Shown piece after piece: positions 17,414 through 26,134 of a DNA stretch of 64,000 nt. The first letter of the stretch is position 1. Every line of letters starts with the position of its first letter. Made by a program: the position numbers and the translations under genes. The stretch covers positions 124,001 to 188,000 of the forward strand of contig CAZBWO010000005.1 of assembly GCA_964495885.1 (NCBI GenBank), read 5' to 3'. The DNA is from PALG01 sp964495885 (lineage in GTDB: Bacteria; Bacteroidota; Bacteroidia; Flavobacteriales; Flavobacteriaceae). The notes beneath the pieces are model-generated. The model did not search any database, was not told the origin of the DNA, and saw only the letters and a program-made list of their open reading frames with translations.

Positions 17414-18313
17414 ATGGCACACTCCCATCATCATCACGATACAAAAGGGAGGAATTTATTAATTGCTATTTTTCTGAATGTCATTATCACCGTTGCGCAG
17501 GTTGTAGGCGGACTCCTTTCTGGGAGTTTAGCATTAATTTCAGATGCTTTACATAATTTTAGTGATGTTGCTTCCTTAGTGGTAAGTTATGTAGCAAACC
17601 GTTTTGCAAAAAAGCAGGCTTCTTTCGATAAAACCTTTGGTTATAAACGCGCTGAAATCATTGCAGCATTTATAAATGCTTCTTCTTTAATGATCATTGC
17701 GTTGTATCTTATATACGAGGCAATCATTAGATTTATCCATCCAAAGCTTATCGAAAGTGAAATGGTCATTTGGTTGGCATTGTTAGGGATTCTTGCAAAT
17801 GGTTTCAGTGTATTGCTATTAAAAAAGGATTCAAAGGATAATATGAATATGCGTTCTGCGTATTTACATCTTATCACAGATATGTCTGCTTCCGTAGCAG
17901 TTTTGATAGGGGGAATTTTAATGAAGTATTTCCAATGGTTTTGGGTAGATAGCGTACTTACATTTTTAATTGCTGTCTATTTATTATTTATGGGATATGA
18001 TTTATTGAAAAATTCGTTTAGGGTGCTCATGTTATTCAGCCCAGAAGATGTAGATCTTAAGGAACTTCGCGAAGCTATTTCTGCTTTACCAAAGGTGAAA
18101 AATGTGCATCATATGCATATTTGGCAACTTAATGAAAAGGAAAATCACCTGGAAGCGCATATTGATTTTTACGAAAATATTACCCTAACGGAGTTTGAGG
18201 AAATTTTACATCAAATAGAGGAAATGCTCTATCATGATTTTGGAATCAATCATGTGAATATTCAACCCGAATATCAAAAAGACGACGCAAAGGATATTAT
18301 TGTGCAGGATTAA
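17414..18313 (+). CDS. Cation diffusion facilitator (CzcD-type metal exporter)
   Basis: This 299-residue inner-membrane exporter of Zn2+ or similar metals has a His-rich N-terminus (HSHHHHD at residues 3-9), six membrane helices, a metal site in helix 2 (SDALHNFSD, with D44, H47, D51) and one in helix 5 (LHLITDMSAS, His and Asp). A cytoplasmic ferredoxin-like domain at the C-terminus contains VKNVHHMHIWQL. The H-x3-D form of the site is typical of Zn/Cd/Co-transporting members. It lies 12 nt after rpiB and 2 nt before the acetyltransferase gene. Confidence 0.93.
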   Translation: MAHSHHHHDTKGRNLLIAIFLNVIITVAQVVGGLLSGSLALISDALHNFSDVASLVVSYVANRFAKKQASFDKTFGYKRAEIIAAFINASSLMIIALYLIYEAIIRFIHPKLIESEMVIWLALLGILANGFSVLLLKKDSKDNMNMRSAYLHLITDMSASVAVLIGGILMKYFQWFWVDSVLTFLIAVYLLFMGYDLLKNSFRVLMLFSPEDVDLKELREAISALPKVKNVHHMHIWQLNEKENHLEAHIDFYENITLTEFEEILHQIEEMLYHDFGINHVNIQPEYQKDDAKDIIVQD

Positions 18314-18315
18314 TT

Positions 18316-18768
18316 ATGGAAATTACCGTTAAAACATTTCAGGAATTAAAACTCAATGAGCTATACGACCTTTTAAGGCTTCGTGCTGAGGTCTTTGTGG
18401 TAGAGCAAGATTGTATATATCAAGACATTGACGGAAAAGACCAAAAAGCAATTCATGTTTTGGGTACTTCTGAAGGAAAATTGATTGCTTATACCAGATG
18501 TTTTTCTCCAGGAAGCTATTTTGAAGAAGCTGCAATTGGAAGAGTTGTGGTTTCAAAAAATTTTCGGAATCAAGATTTTGGATATCAAATAATGGAAGCC
18601 TCCATACAAGCTGTTGAAGAAATATATAAAACTTCTACCATTAAAATTTCTGCGCAGGAATACCTTTCAAGATTTTACGAATCCTTAGGATTTCAACCAA
18701 CAGGGAAAGAGTATTTGGAGGATGGAATTCCACACATTGAAATGATAAAAAAACAATCGTTTTCTTGA
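18316..18768 (+). CDS. ElaA-type GNAT acetyltransferase
   Basis: This 150-residue protein shows the ElaA subgroup pattern: LRLRAEVFVVEQDCIYQDID in the N-terminal half, DQKAIHVLG, and the acetyl-CoA-binding strand-loop IGRVVVSKNFRNQDFGYQIM (a Q/RxxGxG/A-like loop, here RNQDFGY), ending with the aromatic SRFYESLGFQPTG. The substrate is unknown. It starts 2 nt after the CDF gene stop. The 125-nt spacer downstream, before amt, holds a long dyad. Confidence 0.88.
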   Translation: MEITVKTFQELKLNELYDLLRLRAEVFVVEQDCIYQDIDGKDQKAIHVLGTSEGKLIAYTRCFSPGSYFEEAAIGRVVVSKNFRNQDFGYQIMEASIQAVEEIYKTSTIKISAQEYLSRFYESLGFQPTGKEYLEDGIPHIEMIKKQSFS

Positions 18769-18822
18769 CAAAAATCCAATTTTAATAAAAAATCCTATCA
18801 TTTTATTAATTTTTAAAATTTA

Positions 18823-18839
18823 CCCTTAAAATTTAAGGG
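18823..18839. promoter_or_regulatory. 17-bp dyad upstream of amt
   Basis: CCCTTAAA (18823-18830) and TTTAAGGG (18832-18839) are perfect inverted repeats around one A, 54 nt upstream of the amt ATG. With no T-run behind it, it looks like an operator rather than a terminator. Confidence 0.5.
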
Positions 18840-18893
18840 GTAACCCACATATTTTTTTATTTTTATCGCCAATCAACCAAAAAAAACAGGGGT

Positions 18894-20180
18894 ATGGGCA
18901 GAAAATTAAATTTTATCGTGCTTTTAATATTGGTGTTGGTTTGTCTTCTTATGGGGACAGAATACCAATTTATTGAAAATACAGGAGCACTGGATACGGG
19001 CGATACAGCATGGATGTTGGTAGCAAGTGCTTTTGTATTGTTAATGACACCCGGATTGGCATTTTTCTACGGGGGAATGGTGACCAAAAAGAGTGTTATT
19101 TCCACCATGCTTCAAAGTTTTGTGGCCCTTGGAGTGATAAGTGTTCTTTGGGTAGTAGTAGGTTTCAGCCTGGCATTTGGGGAAAGTTTCTACGGAATAA
19201 TTGGTAACCCTACCACTTTTTTTGCATTCAAAAATGTAACCGTTTCCCCAAATCCAGATTTTGCAGGGACAATCCCCTTTTTATTATTTGCACTTTTTCA
19301 GTTAAAATTTGCCATCATAACTCCCGCGTTAATCACTGGAAGTTTTGCAGAGCGAATTAGATTTAGAAGTTATATTCTCTTCATGGTGCTTTTTTCCCTT
19401 TTTATTTATGCTCCTTTAGCCCACATGACCTGGCATCCAGATGGATTACTAAGAAACTGGGGCGTTCTGGATTTTGCAGGAGGAACGGTTGTACATATGT
19501 CTGCAGGAATCGCTGCATTGGCTGGAGCATTGTACTTAGGAAAACGAAAGGAACAAATTGAGCGACCAGCCAATATCCCCTTCGTGATATTAGGAACAGG
19601 ATTGCTTTGGTTTGGATGGTTTGGATTTAACTCTGGATCTGCTCTTGGAGCAAATACAGATGCTGTTATTGCTTTCGCCAACACAAATCTGGCCTCAGCT
19701 GCTAGTATGATTACTTGGATCTTTTTAGATCGTTTTCAAAATAGAAAAATGTCTTCGCTTGGTGCTTGTATTGGTGCAATTGTTGGATTGGTTGCGATTA
19801 CCCCGGCAGCTGGCTTTGTGACCATTGGACAAAGTATTTTTATTGGATTTGTAGCAGCAATCGTAAGTAATTTTGCCATCAGATTAAATAAAAAGTCTGA
19901 AATAGATGATACGTTGGATGTCTTCCCAAGTCACGGTGTAGGAGGGATAGTAGGGATGATACTAACAGGTGTTTTAGCCAAAGATGTAGGATTAATTTAT
20001 GGAGAAACGACTACCTTTTTCAATCATTTGATTGCATTGGTTATTGTATCCTTGTTTACATTCGTAGGTAGTTATGCGCTTTACAAAATTACAGACCTAC
20101 TTCTATCTGTAAGGGTAAGGGAAGATCAGGAATACCGTGGATTAGATGCTTCCCAACATGGGGAAAATATTGAAGACTAG
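18894..20180 (+). CDS. amt: Ammonium transporter
   Basis: This 428-residue Amt/Mep/Rh channel conducts ammonia or ammonium across the inner membrane. There are 11-12 helices, with the signature stretch FAGGTVVHMSAGIAAL (pore His near residue 201) and the second pore His in FPSHGVGGIVGMI (about residue 345). The N-terminus is a hydrophobic signal-like helix (FIVLLILVLVCLLMG), as in many Amt proteins. Unlike many bacteria, no PII (glnB/glnK) gene is next to it; the next gene is convergent with a 4-nt CTAG stop overlap. The upstream dyad may control it. Confidence 0.95.
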   Translation: MGRKLNFIVLLILVLVCLLMGTEYQFIENTGALDTGDTAWMLVASAFVLLMTPGLAFFYGGMVTKKSVISTMLQSFVALGVISVLWVVVGFSLAFGESFYGIIGNPTTFFAFKNVTVSPNPDFAGTIPFLLFALFQLKFAIITPALITGSFAERIRFRSYILFMVLFSLFIYAPLAHMTWHPDGLLRNWGVLDFAGGTVVHMSAGIAALAGALYLGKRKEQIERPANIPFVILGTGLLWFGWFGFNSGSALGANTDAVIAFANTNLASAASMITWIFLDRFQNRKMSSLGACIGAIVGLVAITPAAGFVTIGQSIFIGFVAAIVSNFAIRLNKKSEIDDTLDVFPSHGVGGIVGMILTGVLAKDVGLIYGETTTFFNHLIALVIVSLFTFVGSYALYKITDLLLSVRVREDQEYRGLDASQHGENIED

Positions 20181-20551
20181 TTAAGCTTAATCAAATCCTT
20201 TTCCAGATTTAGGTCTTTCAACATTTCGTTGGTGAACTTATAGTGCCCACGACGGGTAACTATTTTAAAGCGATGATTTTTCATACGGGTGAGTACATCC
20301 AAAAAGCGCCATTTAGATTTTAGAAGATTTGGCTTTCCGCTTTTTAGGCTTACTTCAAAATAGTGTTTAATTCCAGCTCTTTCAGCAACAATATCTGGGG
20401 TGATACTTACGTCACTCCCTCTTTTATTGTAGGATTTTGGAGTTTCATACCCCTCTAGATCTGCTTTTATATTATCAAATCCTCTTTTTTCTAGGTATTC
20501 AATGGTATCCTTAAGGATCTCTTCGTTTTCTTGTTTGTCTACTTGTATCAT
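20177..20551 (-). CDS. Unknown protein with PD-(D/E)xK-like motif
   Basis: I use the ATG at 20551 (124 residues, MIQVDKQENEEILKDTIEYL); a start at 20587 would add a hydrophobic tail out of character with the rest. The core reads SITPDIVAERAGIKHYFEVS followed by LK: P52-D53, then E66-V-S68-L-K70. This resembles the PD-(D/E)xK nuclease-fold site with the lysine displaced by two positions. The C-terminus is basic (TRMKNHRFKIVTRRGHYKF). I recognise no named family. It is the last gene of the rnpA group, 71 nt after the desaturase-like gene. DNA or RNA binding is inferred only. Confidence 0.5.
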   Translation of the reverse strand: MIQVDKQENEEILKDTIEYLEKRGFDNIKADLEGYETPKSYNKRGSDVSITPDIVAERAGIKHYFEVSLKSGKPNLLKSKWRFLDVLTRMKNHRFKIVTRRGHYKFTNEMLKDLNLEKDLIKLN

Positions 20552-20622
20552 AACAAGTATTATAATAAAAAAAAGAGAGTTTTGCAATTAAAATTTTGTT
20601 AAGCAAGCCGCCTTCTTAAAAA

Positions 20623-21441
20623 TTACGTTTTGCTTTTTACAGATTTATTAAATGGAATTCCCAATTGTGTGACTAGGTTTTCATCATCTGTATGATCTGC
20701 AATATCAACCCCATATACAATTTTTTTTGGATCATCATAGACAAATGTTCCGAAGATTCGATCCCAAACGGAGAGCATATTTCCATAGTTGCTATCTGTC
20801 CAGGGCAATTGAAAATGGTGGTGAAATTTGTGCATATTTGGTGTGACAATGACATAACTCAACGCCCTGTCCAACCAAAGGGGTAGGTTAATGTTTGCGT
20901 GGGTCCAGTAGGTAAAAAGCACACTTAAAATTCTGTAGAATAAATAAAAAGCAATTGGCATTCCTAGCAAAATGACAGCACCTAATGCAAACAGTTCTCG
21001 AATGAGAAAATCAAAGGGGTGGTGTCTCGTTCCCGTAGTTACATCCACATGTTTGTCAGAATGGTGCACAATGTGCAAGCGCCACATCCATTTCACTTTA
21101 TGCAGGAAGTAATGAACGCCATATTGTGCAATTAAATCTAAAACCAATAAAGAAATAAGCAGCTTTACCCAAATCGGAGCAGCAAAAAAATGAAGAAGCC
21201 CAAATTTCTCATTTTGTAACCAAAGAAAGACCCCCGCGGTGATGAGCCCAAAAACAACGTTGATAATCATCACAAAAAAAAGTAGACTTAGGTTTACCGT
21301 TGCATGTTTCCACTTTTTGTATTTCAGGGTTGTTAGGTTGTAATACCCTTCCAACACCCAAAAAACAGCAATACAAAAAACAACCCAACCCAGCTTTTGC
21401 CAAACAGGCATGGTTTCGAAAAAATGAAGAAAAGCATCCAT
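20623..21441 (-). CDS. Sterol desaturase / fatty acid hydroxylase superfamily protein
   Basis: This 272-residue membrane di-iron enzyme has the three histidine boxes of the superfamily: HYFLHK, HIVHHSD and, later, HKFHHHFQLPW, with an extra TGTRHHPFDFLIRE between. Four to five helices surround them. Members hydroxylate or desaturate lipids; the substrate is not predictable. Its ATG overlaps the stop of the S41 protease gene by one base (TAATG), so it is translationally coupled to it. Confidence 0.9.
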   Translation of the reverse strand: MDAFLHFFETMPVWQKLGWVVFCIAVFWVLEGYYNLTTLKYKKWKHATVNLSLLFFVMIINVVFGLITAGVFLWLQNEKFGLLHFFAAPIWVKLLISLLVLDLIAQYGVHYFLHKVKWMWRLHIVHHSDKHVDVTTGTRHHPFDFLIRELFALGAVILLGMPIAFYLFYRILSVLFTYWTHANINLPLWLDRALSYVIVTPNMHKFHHHFQLPWTDSNYGNMLSVWDRIFGTFVYDDPKKIVYGVDIADHTDDENLVTQLGIPFNKSVKSKT

Positions 21442-23063
21442 TACTTCAAGATTCTACGGTATTTATTTTCGTCGTTTAACACCGAAACAGCCTCTAAAAT
21501 TTCAGGATTATGCTTCACCTGATAATCATAAAGTCCTTCTGTATAAAAATATCTTTTTAGAATTTCATCTGAAAGCAGGGACTTAATCTCTACTTTCTTA
21601 TCAAGCAAATCATTTTGCTTTGCTTGGTCAATACTAGCCATTAATTGGTCGTAACTTTTCTGAATGTCCTTTTGTAATTCATCATCTTCGGCCCTCCTAA
21701 GCGCTTTGGCAAACTCCTTTTCGGTTTCCGTTTCATAATCAAACCCTTTCTTTTTTAGAAATTGTATGAACGCTTGAAAATCATTTTCGGTTATTTCAAA
21801 ACCTTCCCAGGTTTCTAGGGAATGAGTATAATAATAATTAGTTGCAAAGTCAAAAATGGCATTGTCCTTCAACAAAGCAGTGGTTATTGGGCTAAATTTC
21901 GCGGAAGCTAACTCGATATCGGGCAAGATTCCACCACCATCATATACCGTTCTACCCCCCTTGGTTTTAAATTTATTGTAATTTTTGGGGTCTAACCGAA
22001 CAGGATCCCCGTTTTCATCCCTGTTCCAATAATCCAAGGCCTGAATGCACCTTCCGCTTGGGGTATAGTATCTAGAGATGGTAACCTTTAATTGGGTTCC
22101 ATAGGTAAGTTTTTTTGGTCGCTGAACCAATCCTTTACCGAAACTTCGGGCACCTACAATAACAGCACGGTCTAAGTCCTGGAGTCCTCCAGAAACAATC
22201 TCACTTGCTGAAGCACTTCTACCGTTCACTAGCACCGCCAAAGGAATTTCGGTGTCTACAGGTTCATTTTGGGTTTTATAGGTCTTGTTGTATTTTTCCA
22301 CTACAGATTTGGTTGTGGTGATGGTTTCTCCCTTCGGAACAAATAAATTTACCACGCTAATAGCTTCATTGAGTAAGCCACCAGGATTTCCGCGTAGATC
22401 TAAAATTATTTTTTTTGCCCCCTGTGTTTTTAGATCTTCAAGAGCTGCCCGTGTTTCAATCGTTGTTTTTCTATTGAATTTTTGTAGCACTATATACCCA
22501 ATATCTCCTTGTATCATAGTGTAATAGGGAACAGCTTTTACATCTACCTTTTCACGGATTAGGGTTGTTGTCTCTGTTTTGCCTTCTCTTTTGAAAGTGA
22601 GCGCGACGGTGCTTCCCGCAGTTCCCTTTAAAAGTTCTCCCGCATCATCCTCAAAATCTTCTACCACAATGTTTCCAATTTTAATGATTTCATCCCCCGC
22701 TTTTAACCCTGCTTTATCTGCAGGATAGTCTCTAAAAGGTTCTACAATGAGGATTTTGTCTTTATAGGTTTTTACGGAAGCACCAATACCCGTATAGGTT
22801 CCAGAGTTTTTTATCCTGGCGTCTTCCACCTCTTGTTCATTCCAATAAACGGTATATGGGTCTAAGTCTTCCAGCATTCCTGTAATGGCCTTATCCATAA
22901 GCGTTGCAGGAGTAACTTCATCTACGTAATTCATGTTCAGCTCTTTATAGAGCGTAGTGAATATTTCAATCTGTTTTGCAATTTCAAAAAAATCATTTTT
23001 GAAAGCTGTTGTGGTTAAAAAAACGACAATAGCCAATACCGGAATAATTAGTTTCTTCTTCAT
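21441..23063 (-). CDS. C-terminal processing peptidase, S41 family
   Basis: I take the ATG at 23063 (540 residues). An in-frame TTG at 23072 is not needed. A signal anchor (LIIPVLAIVVFLTTTAF) is followed by a PDZ domain (YPADKAGLKAGDEIIKIG) and the catalytic domain with Ser in NGRSASASEIVSGGL and Lys in GARSFGKGLVQ, the Ser-Lys dyad of Prc/CtpA peptidases. It is probably periplasmic. It lies 10 nt downstream of the DUF4349 lipoprotein gene and is coupled to the downstream desaturase-like gene. Confidence 0.93.
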   Translation of the reverse strand: MKKKLIIPVLAIVVFLTTTAFKNDFFEIAKQIEIFTTLYKELNMNYVDEVTPATLMDKAITGMLEDLDPYTVYWNEQEVEDARIKNSGTYTGIGASVKTYKDKILIVEPFRDYPADKAGLKAGDEIIKIGNIVVEDFEDDAGELLKGTAGSTVALTFKREGKTETTTLIREKVDVKAVPYYTMIQGDIGYIVLQKFNRKTTIETRAALEDLKTQGAKKIILDLRGNPGGLLNEAISVVNLFVPKGETITTTKSVVEKYNKTYKTQNEPVDTEIPLAVLVNGRSASASEIVSGGLQDLDRAVIVGARSFGKGLVQRPKKLTYGTQLKVTISRYYTPSGRCIQALDYWNRDENGDPVRLDPKNYNKFKTKGGRTVYDGGGILPDIELASAKFSPITTALLKDNAIFDFATNYYYTHSLETWEGFEITENDFQAFIQFLKKKGFDYETETEKEFAKALRRAEDDELQKDIQKSYDQLMASIDQAKQNDLLDKKVEIKSLLSDEILKRYFYTEGLYDYQVKHNPEILEAVSVLNDENKYRRILK

Positions 23064-23073
23064 GGGGTTCAAT

Positions 23074-23916
23074 TTACTGGGTCTTTTTCTTTCGACTTCT
23101 TTTTAGGTAACGCCGAATCAACAAGATAACAATTAACGCAAATACAAACAAGGGCCATAAGTAAAGGAGCCCAATAAAGAACACAGAGATACCGTCCCAT
23201 CCTCCTTTGAGTGCGTTTAGCATTTTTTGTCCGTAGGAAAGAGTCACTCCGGTGCTGGCGGTTTCTTTATAAAATTCAATATGTACCGTGCTCATGGAAA
23301 CTCTATTCTGAAGGTAGTTAAGACGTCCTTGCCTTGCTTCAATCTCTTCACGGATGTTGGCAAGTTCCCGCTCAATTTCCAACATTTCCTTTACGTTTTT
23401 TGCTTGTCGCAACAATTCCAGATACCTGTTTTCCAATTCTCTTTTTGCTTTCAGCCTTGCTTCCAAATCAACAAATTCTTCGGTGACGTCTTTTCGAGAA
23501 ATGTCTTTTTGTTCAAAGTACTCCACGCCTTCAGATATCCCATCCACGAAAGCTTGAAAGTTTTCGGTGGGCACCCTTATGATCATGTTTCGATAGATTT
23601 GGTTGTAGCGTTTTCCGGCATTATCACTTTGTACATAGGCATCAAAGCCTTGTGCCAGATCCAATATACGACGGTGCGTTTCTTCTGGCTTTGGCGCCTC
23701 AAAACGAAGATTGGCCGTTTTGATGATTTTCTGTTCCCGGGGTGTTTGATTTTCTTGAACAACGTTATCGTTATCAATATCATATTCCTCAACCAAGGGG
23801 CTTTCTTCATATTCAAAATCTGCAGAAGCTTCTTCAGTTTTTGAAAGATTGTAATCACTGCTTCCTCCAGAGCACGCTAGAATGAAGGCAAAAAAGAATA
23901 GACTAATAAATTTCAT
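23074..23916 (-). CDS. DUF4349 lipoprotein with C-terminal membrane helix
   Basis: This 280-residue protein begins with a lipobox signal (FISLFFFAFILAC, Cys near 15). A DUF4349 domain follows: KIIKTANLRFEA, YRNMIIRVPTENFQAFVDGI, a central coiled coil (LEARLKAKRELENRYLELL...EREL) and VSMSTVHIEFYKE. A C-terminal membrane helix (FFIGLLYLWPLFVFALIVILL) is followed by a basic tail (RRYLKRSRKKK). The function is unknown. Its ATG overlaps the rnpA stop by 4 nt (ATGA). Confidence 0.88.
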   Translation of the reverse strand: MKFISLFFFAFILACSGGSSDYNLSKTEEASADFEYEESPLVEEYDIDNDNVVQENQTPREQKIIKTANLRFEAPKPEETHRRILDLAQGFDAYVQSDNAGKRYNQIYRNMIIRVPTENFQAFVDGISEGVEYFEQKDISRKDVTEEFVDLEARLKAKRELENRYLELLRQAKNVKEMLEIERELANIREEIEARQGRLNYLQNRVSMSTVHIEFYKETASTGVTLSYGQKMLNALKGGWDGISVFFIGLLYLWPLFVFALIVILLIRRYLKRSRKKKTQ

Positions 23917-24269
23917 GACACTACTTTTTGGAGCAGGGCGCCCATGGAGGAGGCAAGATGCGCATACTGCGGTTTATCTTTACTAATATAGATAAAAACG
24001 ATAGCAAGTTTCTTGCCGTTTTTTGATATGAGCACATTTTTCTGAAGTCGGTATGCCTCTTTCATTTGCCTTTTGATGCGGTTTCGGGCTACAGCATGCT
24101 TAAAACTTCTTTTTGGAACGGCAAAAGTAGCTTGATGGTTTTCGGCATCATCCAATTCTAAAAAAAGGGCTTTCAGCGGAAATTTTTTTCGCGATTCGCC
24201 TTCAGCGAATAAACGATCTATTAACTGCCGACTTTTAATGCGCTCTTTTTTTGGAAAGGAAAAAGACAT
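23913..24269 (-). CDS. rnpA: Ribonuclease P protein component
   Basis: This 118-residue basic protein binds the RNase P RNA and helps process tRNA 5' ends. The hallmark RNR motif is VARNRIKRQMKEAYR; the N-terminus has FPKKERIKSRQLIDRLFAEG, and TFAVPKRSFKHAV precedes the RNR helix. rnpA usually follows rpmH, but here it heads a group with a DUF4349 lipoprotein and the S41 peptidase, an arrangement I recall from Flavobacteriia. A near -7 element (TACCTTTA) lies just upstream on the minus strand. Confidence 0.94.
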   Translation of the reverse strand: MSFSFPKKERIKSRQLIDRLFAEGESRKKFPLKALFLELDDAENHQATFAVPKRSFKHAVARNRIKRQMKEAYRLQKNVLISKNGKKLAIVFIYISKDKPQYAHLASSMGALLQKVVS

Positions 24270-24280
24270 GGCCTAAAGGT

Positions 24281-24320
24281 AAAAAAGAAAACCCCTCCAA
24301 AAAGCTTCGGAAGGGTTTTT
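24281..24320 (-). terminator. Terminator after M1 peptidase gene
   Basis: On the minus strand, AAAACCCTTCC and GGAGGGGTTTT form a stem with one mismatch, followed by T-rich CTTTTTT. It sits 21 nt after the M1 gene stop and before rnpA. Confidence 0.7.
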
Positions 24321-24340
24321 ATGAATAGTTTGTTTTTTTA

Positions 24341-26134
24341 TTATTCCATTCCGTAGGAATTATTTTCCAAATCCACATCTGCCATTAGTCCCGAAGCATC
24401 AATCATTATGGTTTTAACGGTTTTACCATTGTTAATACGAAAGGTATAGGACGGATAAGACCAGGCCCAATCTTTTAGGACGGTTCGTTGTAAAGTTGGA
24501 TAGGGATTAGATTTTTGTCCCCTCATCATTTGTAAAGGAATATAAAAAGACTCTTGTGAGCCATCTTCATAAGTCACATATACATCTATGGGCATGGGCA
24601 TTAAACCAACTCTTTTTAAGGTTACCGCTGTCCCTTCTTCATCGGAAGAAACTTCTTCAATAGCATAATCTATGGTATTGGTCGTTTGTGTCCAGTCCCT
24701 TAAATACCAGTCAAGTTCCATTCCTGAAATCTTTTCCGCAACACGTATAAAATCATTAGGTGTTGGGTGTTTAAACGCCCATTCCTTATAATAACGCTTA
24801 AGGGTTTTTTCCAGATTTTCCTGCCCTATAACATATCCTAGCTGTGCTAAAAATACAGCGCCTTTGCTATATGCAGAAATCCCATAAGCCATATTGGAAT
24901 TATACCTATCTGCGTGGGTTGTTTGTGGCTGTTCTTGTCCGCTTTTAGCGAGGTATCGATAATTTCTATATGAGCCAGCATTCGGGTTTGGATTATTTTC
25001 TTTCATCACCTCATTTTCCGCCAAAGAAGAGATGTAGGAGGTAAACCCCTCGTCCATCCACTCATTCACACTTTCGTTGGTGGCTAGAACAAATTGAAAC
25101 CAGGAATGCGCCATTTCGTGGGCCGTTACACCCACCAAGCTTCCAAATTTTCGGCCTCCTGTAATTAGGGTGCACATGGCATATTCCATGCCCCCATCAC
25201 CTCCCTGGATAACAGAGTATTGTTTGTAAGGATAGTTCCCAACATGGGTGTTAAAATACTCCATGAGTTGCGCTGTTATAGGCTGGAGGTTTTTCCAGTT
25301 TTCCTTGATTTCCGGATCATCCTTGTAATAAAAATTCAAGGTTACCCCATTGGGGCCATCATAGGCGTCATGAATATAATCTGGATCTGCCGCCCAGGTA
25401 AAATCATGAACATCTGGAGCTAAGAATTGCCAAGTTTTTTTCCCTTTGGAAACAGATGGACTTCCTTGTAGATATCCAGTTCCCCCAACCACATAAGACT
25501 TGTCGATGGATATAGAAACATCAAAATCTCCCCAAACGCCATGGAATTCCCTTGCAATGTAAGGGTCTGCGTGCCAACCTTGAAAGTCATATTCGGCTAA
25601 TTTAGGATACCATTGTGTCATGGAAAGTGCTACACCCTCCGCATTATTTCTTCCACTTCTTCTAATCTGAAGCGGAACTTGTGCATCCCACTCCATATAC
25701 AAATTGGTGGAAGCTCCTGGAAGAAGGGGCTTGTTTAAAGTTACTTCTAAAACAGTCCCGGCCACTTCATAGCTAAGAGAATTTCCATCTTGGGTTAGCA
25801 AGCTGGGTTTGATATAGCCTTCTTCTGAAGTAGATAGTTTTGAAATACGATCTCCCACACGTTTATCGGGATCTGCAATCGTCATTGACCGAACATCCAT
25901 TTCACTGCCCGGTTGAAAGGCATTGAAATATAAATGATAAAACACGCGATGTAGTGTGTCTGGTGAATGATTGGTGTATTTAATTTCTTGTGTGCCCTTG
26001 TATTGCCACTTTGAAACATCTACATCAACAGACATTTTATAGTTTACCTCTTGCTGCCAATACGAGGTGCTATTTTGTCCCATGGACGAAAAACACAAAA
26101 GCAGGAAAGAGAACCGAACAAATTGTTTTATCAT
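24341..26134 (-). CDS. M1-family metallopeptidase
   Basis: This 597-residue zinc aminopeptidase-like enzyme has an N-terminal signal (FVRFSFLLLCFSSMGQ). The zinc site is HEMAHSW (H339, E340, H343) with the third ligand E362, 19 residues on, in NEWMDEGF, as in gluzincins. The GxMEN-type exopeptidase motif is present as GGMEYAM (314-320), with Tyr replacing Asn. The C-terminal part lacks the long ERAP-like extension. It is probably periplasmic or outer-membrane associated. It lies at the end of the MBL - S8 - M1 operon, with its ATG overlapping the S8 stop by 4 nt. Confidence 0.93.
   Translation of the reverse strand: MIKQFVRFSFLLLCFSSMGQNSTSYWQQEVNYKMSVDVDVSKWQYKGTQEIKYTNHSPDTLHRVFYHLYFNAFQPGSEMDVRSMTIADPDKRVGDRISKLSTSEEGYIKPSLLTQDGNSLSYEVAGTVLEVTLNKPLLPGASTNLYMEWDAQVPLQIRRSGRNNAEGVALSMTQWYPKLAEYDFQGWHADPYIAREFHGVWGDFDVSISIDKSYVVGGTGYLQGSPSVSKGKKTWQFLAPDVHDFTWAADPDYIHDAYDGPNGVTLNFYYKDDPEIKENWKNLQPITAQLMEYFNTHVGNYPYKQYSVIQGGDGGMEYAMCTLITGGRKFGSLVGVTAHEMAHSWFQFVLATNESVNEWMDEGFTSYISSLAENEVMKENNPNPNAGSYRNYRYLAKSGQEQPQTTHADRYNSNMAYGISAYSKGAVFLAQLGYVIGQENLEKTLKRYYKEWAFKHPTPNDFIRVAEKISGMELDWYLRDWTQTTNTIDYAIEEVSSDEEGTAVTLKRVGLMPMPIDVYVTYEDGSQESFYIPLQMMRGQKSNPYPTLQRTVLKDWAWSYPSYTFRINNGKTVKTIMIDASGLMADVDLENNSYGME

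Noticed and set aside
23227..23844. 205-codon plus-strand ORF inside the DUF4349 gene
   Set aside because: It is antisense to a well-supported gene, has no family pattern and no promoter, and its amino-acid make-up is the mirror of the real frame.
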